Source: Nitrococcus sp.
Lineage (GTDB): Bacteria; Pseudomonadota; Gammaproteobacteria; Nitrococcales; Nitrococcaceae
Assembly (NCBI GenBank): GCA_030452365.1
Contig: JAKDMK010000105.1
Coordinates: 1-7,631 of the forward strand
Length of the DNA stretch: 7,631 nt
Reading direction: 5' to 3'
In this document: positions 6,718 to 7,631 of the stretch, piece after piece
How positions within the stretch are numbered: position 1 is the stretch's first letter
Layout of the letters: every line of letters starts with the position of its first letter
Made by a program: the position numbers and the translations under genes
Notes under the pieces: model-generated
The model's database searches: none
What the model was told of the DNA's origin: nothing
Seen by the model: the letters and a program-made list of their open reading frames with translations, nothing else

Positions 6718-7620
6718 TCAGCCGTAACGGCCGGTAATATAGTCCTCGGTCTGTTTCTCGCGTGGCCGCGTGAAGATTGTATCCGTGTCCGCGAATTCCA
6801 CCAGCTGGCCCAGGTACATAAAGGCCGTGTAATCGGAAACACGGGCCGCTTGCTGCATATTATGGGTCACAATAATGATCGTGTATTCGCTTTTCAGCTC
6901 CTCGATGAGCTCCTCGATTTTCAGCGTCGAGATTGGATCGAGGGCTGAGGCCGGTTCATCCAGCAGTAGAATCTCTGGTTTGACCGCAACCGCACGCGCA
7001 AGGCAAAGCCTTTGCTGCTGGCCGCCAGAGAGCAACGTGCCGCTTTGCTTGAGCTTGTCCTTGACTTCGTCCCACAACGCCGCCTTCCTGAGCGCCCACT
7101 CCACGCGCTCGTCCATGTCATGTCGGCCGAGGCGCTGATAGAGCTTCACGCCGAAGACGATGTTGTCATAGATCGACATGGGAAACGGTGTTGGCTTCTG
7201 AAACACCATCCCGACTCGCGCGCGCAGGAGGTTCAGATCCTGGCGTTTATGCAGGATATTGTTGCCGTTGATTATGATTTCTCCAGTCGCGTATTGGCTT
7301 GGATAGAGCTCATAGATGCGATTGAATGTTCGCAGCAAGGTCGACTTGCCACAGCCGGAAGGCCCGATGAATGCCGTCACTTTGCGCGCATGCATCTCCA
7401 GGTTGATTTCCTGTAGTGCCTGGAACTTACCGTAGAAGAAATTCAGGTTCCGGACTTCGATCCCAACTTCTTCTATAGCGCCATGCGATTGTTCAGTAGG
7501 CGCATCAGGCGCCCAGTTCGGGCGCTGAGCACGATCGTGCTCGGCGAGCCCGTCGCGCTCGTCAGCCCCAAGGTCATGCGGATGCAGGTGGCCTCGTGTG
7601 CTCGATCCATCGTAAGCCAT
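6718..7620 (-). CDS. pstB: Phosphate ABC transporter ATPase PstB
   Basis: ATP-hydrolysing subunit of the PstSCAB high-affinity phosphate importer, bound to the inner face of the membrane with PstC and PstA. The 300-residue product shows Walker A G86-P-S-G-C-G-K-S-T94, Q-loop Q141 (VFQKPTPFP), ABC signature L197-S-G-G-Q201, Walker B ILLLD221-E222 and switch H253, and ends in DYITGRYG as E. coli PstB does. It is about 43 residues longer than the E. coli protein at the N terminus. The extra part is His- and Asp-rich (HLHPHD) and precedes the conserved [12 protein letters not shown] used the ATG at 7618-7620. No strong Shine-Dalgarno is seen in the 11 bases left, and the frame stays open to the window edge, so a start further out cannot be excluded. 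phoU follows; pstS, pstC and pstA would be expected beyond the right edge. Confidence 0.97.
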   Translation of the reverse strand: MAYDGSSTRGHLHPHDLGADERDGLAEHDRAQRPNWAPDAPTEQSHGAIEEVGIEVRNLNFFYGKFQALQEINLEMHARKVTAFIGPSGCGKSTLLRTFNRIYELYPSQYATGEIIINGNNILHKRQDLNLLRARVGMVFQKPTPFPMSIYDNIVFGVKLYQRLGRHDMDERVEWALRKAALWDEVKDKLKQSGTLLSGGQQQRLCLARAVAVKPEILLLDEPASALDPISTLKIEELIEELKSEYTIIIVTHNMQQAARVSDYTAFMYLGQLVEFADTDTIFTRPREKQTEDYITGRYG

Positions 7621-7631
7621 GGTTGTTTGCC

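Noticed and set aside
6603..6842. 80-residue N-terminal extension of phoU in frame
   Set aside because: It runs back through the spacer into the pstB coding region and has no homology to PhoU; the start at 6602 matches the E. coli protein.
1..7631. CRISPR array, insertion sequence or prophage attachment site
   Set aside because: No regularly spaced repeats, transposase or integrase motifs, or long terminal repeats were seen on either strand.

Overview
The window looks like chromosomal DNA from a GC-rich gammaproteobacterium. SodB, PhoU and PstB all read very close to their E. coli counterparts, and ornithine carbamoyltransferase is of the short ArgF type (303 aa). The genus cannot be told from the sequence. 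No transposase, integrase, CRISPR array, rRNA or convincing tRNA is visible.

Left half (1-3755): two large paralogous genes of a family I do not recognise lie tail to tail, about 200 bp apart. The first (+ strand) is cut by the left window edge. Its first visible ATG aligns to an internal Met, residue 191, of the second (- strand, 672 aa). Their C-terminal halves share long identical blocks. These contain a spaced Gln...Cys / His / Asn set with the order and approximate spacing of a papain-fold cysteine peptidase or transglutaminase active site. This pair is the most novel content of the window.

Middle (3672-4987): a 525-bp gene-free stretch holds the control regions of the - strand paralogue and of sodB. 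Then come sodB (Fe-type superoxide dismutase, strong Shine-Dalgarno), a GC-perfect hairpin, and a second hairpin with a T-tract. A good sigma70-like promoter is wedged between the two hairpins and points at argF.

Right part (4988-7631): argF (+) makes citrulline from ornithine and carbamoyl phosphate. It converges on phoU (-), and the two reading frames overlap by 20 nt at their 3' ends. phoU follows pstB on the - strand in the order normal for a pstSCAB-phoU operon, whose upstream genes would lie beyond the right edge. PstB powers high-affinity phosphate import. PhoU links that transporter to PhoR/PhoB signalling.

Functionally the right half is housekeeping (oxidative defence, arginine synthesis, phosphate uptake). 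The left half is an uncharacterised, probably enzymatic, duplicated family with no visible link to those pathways.
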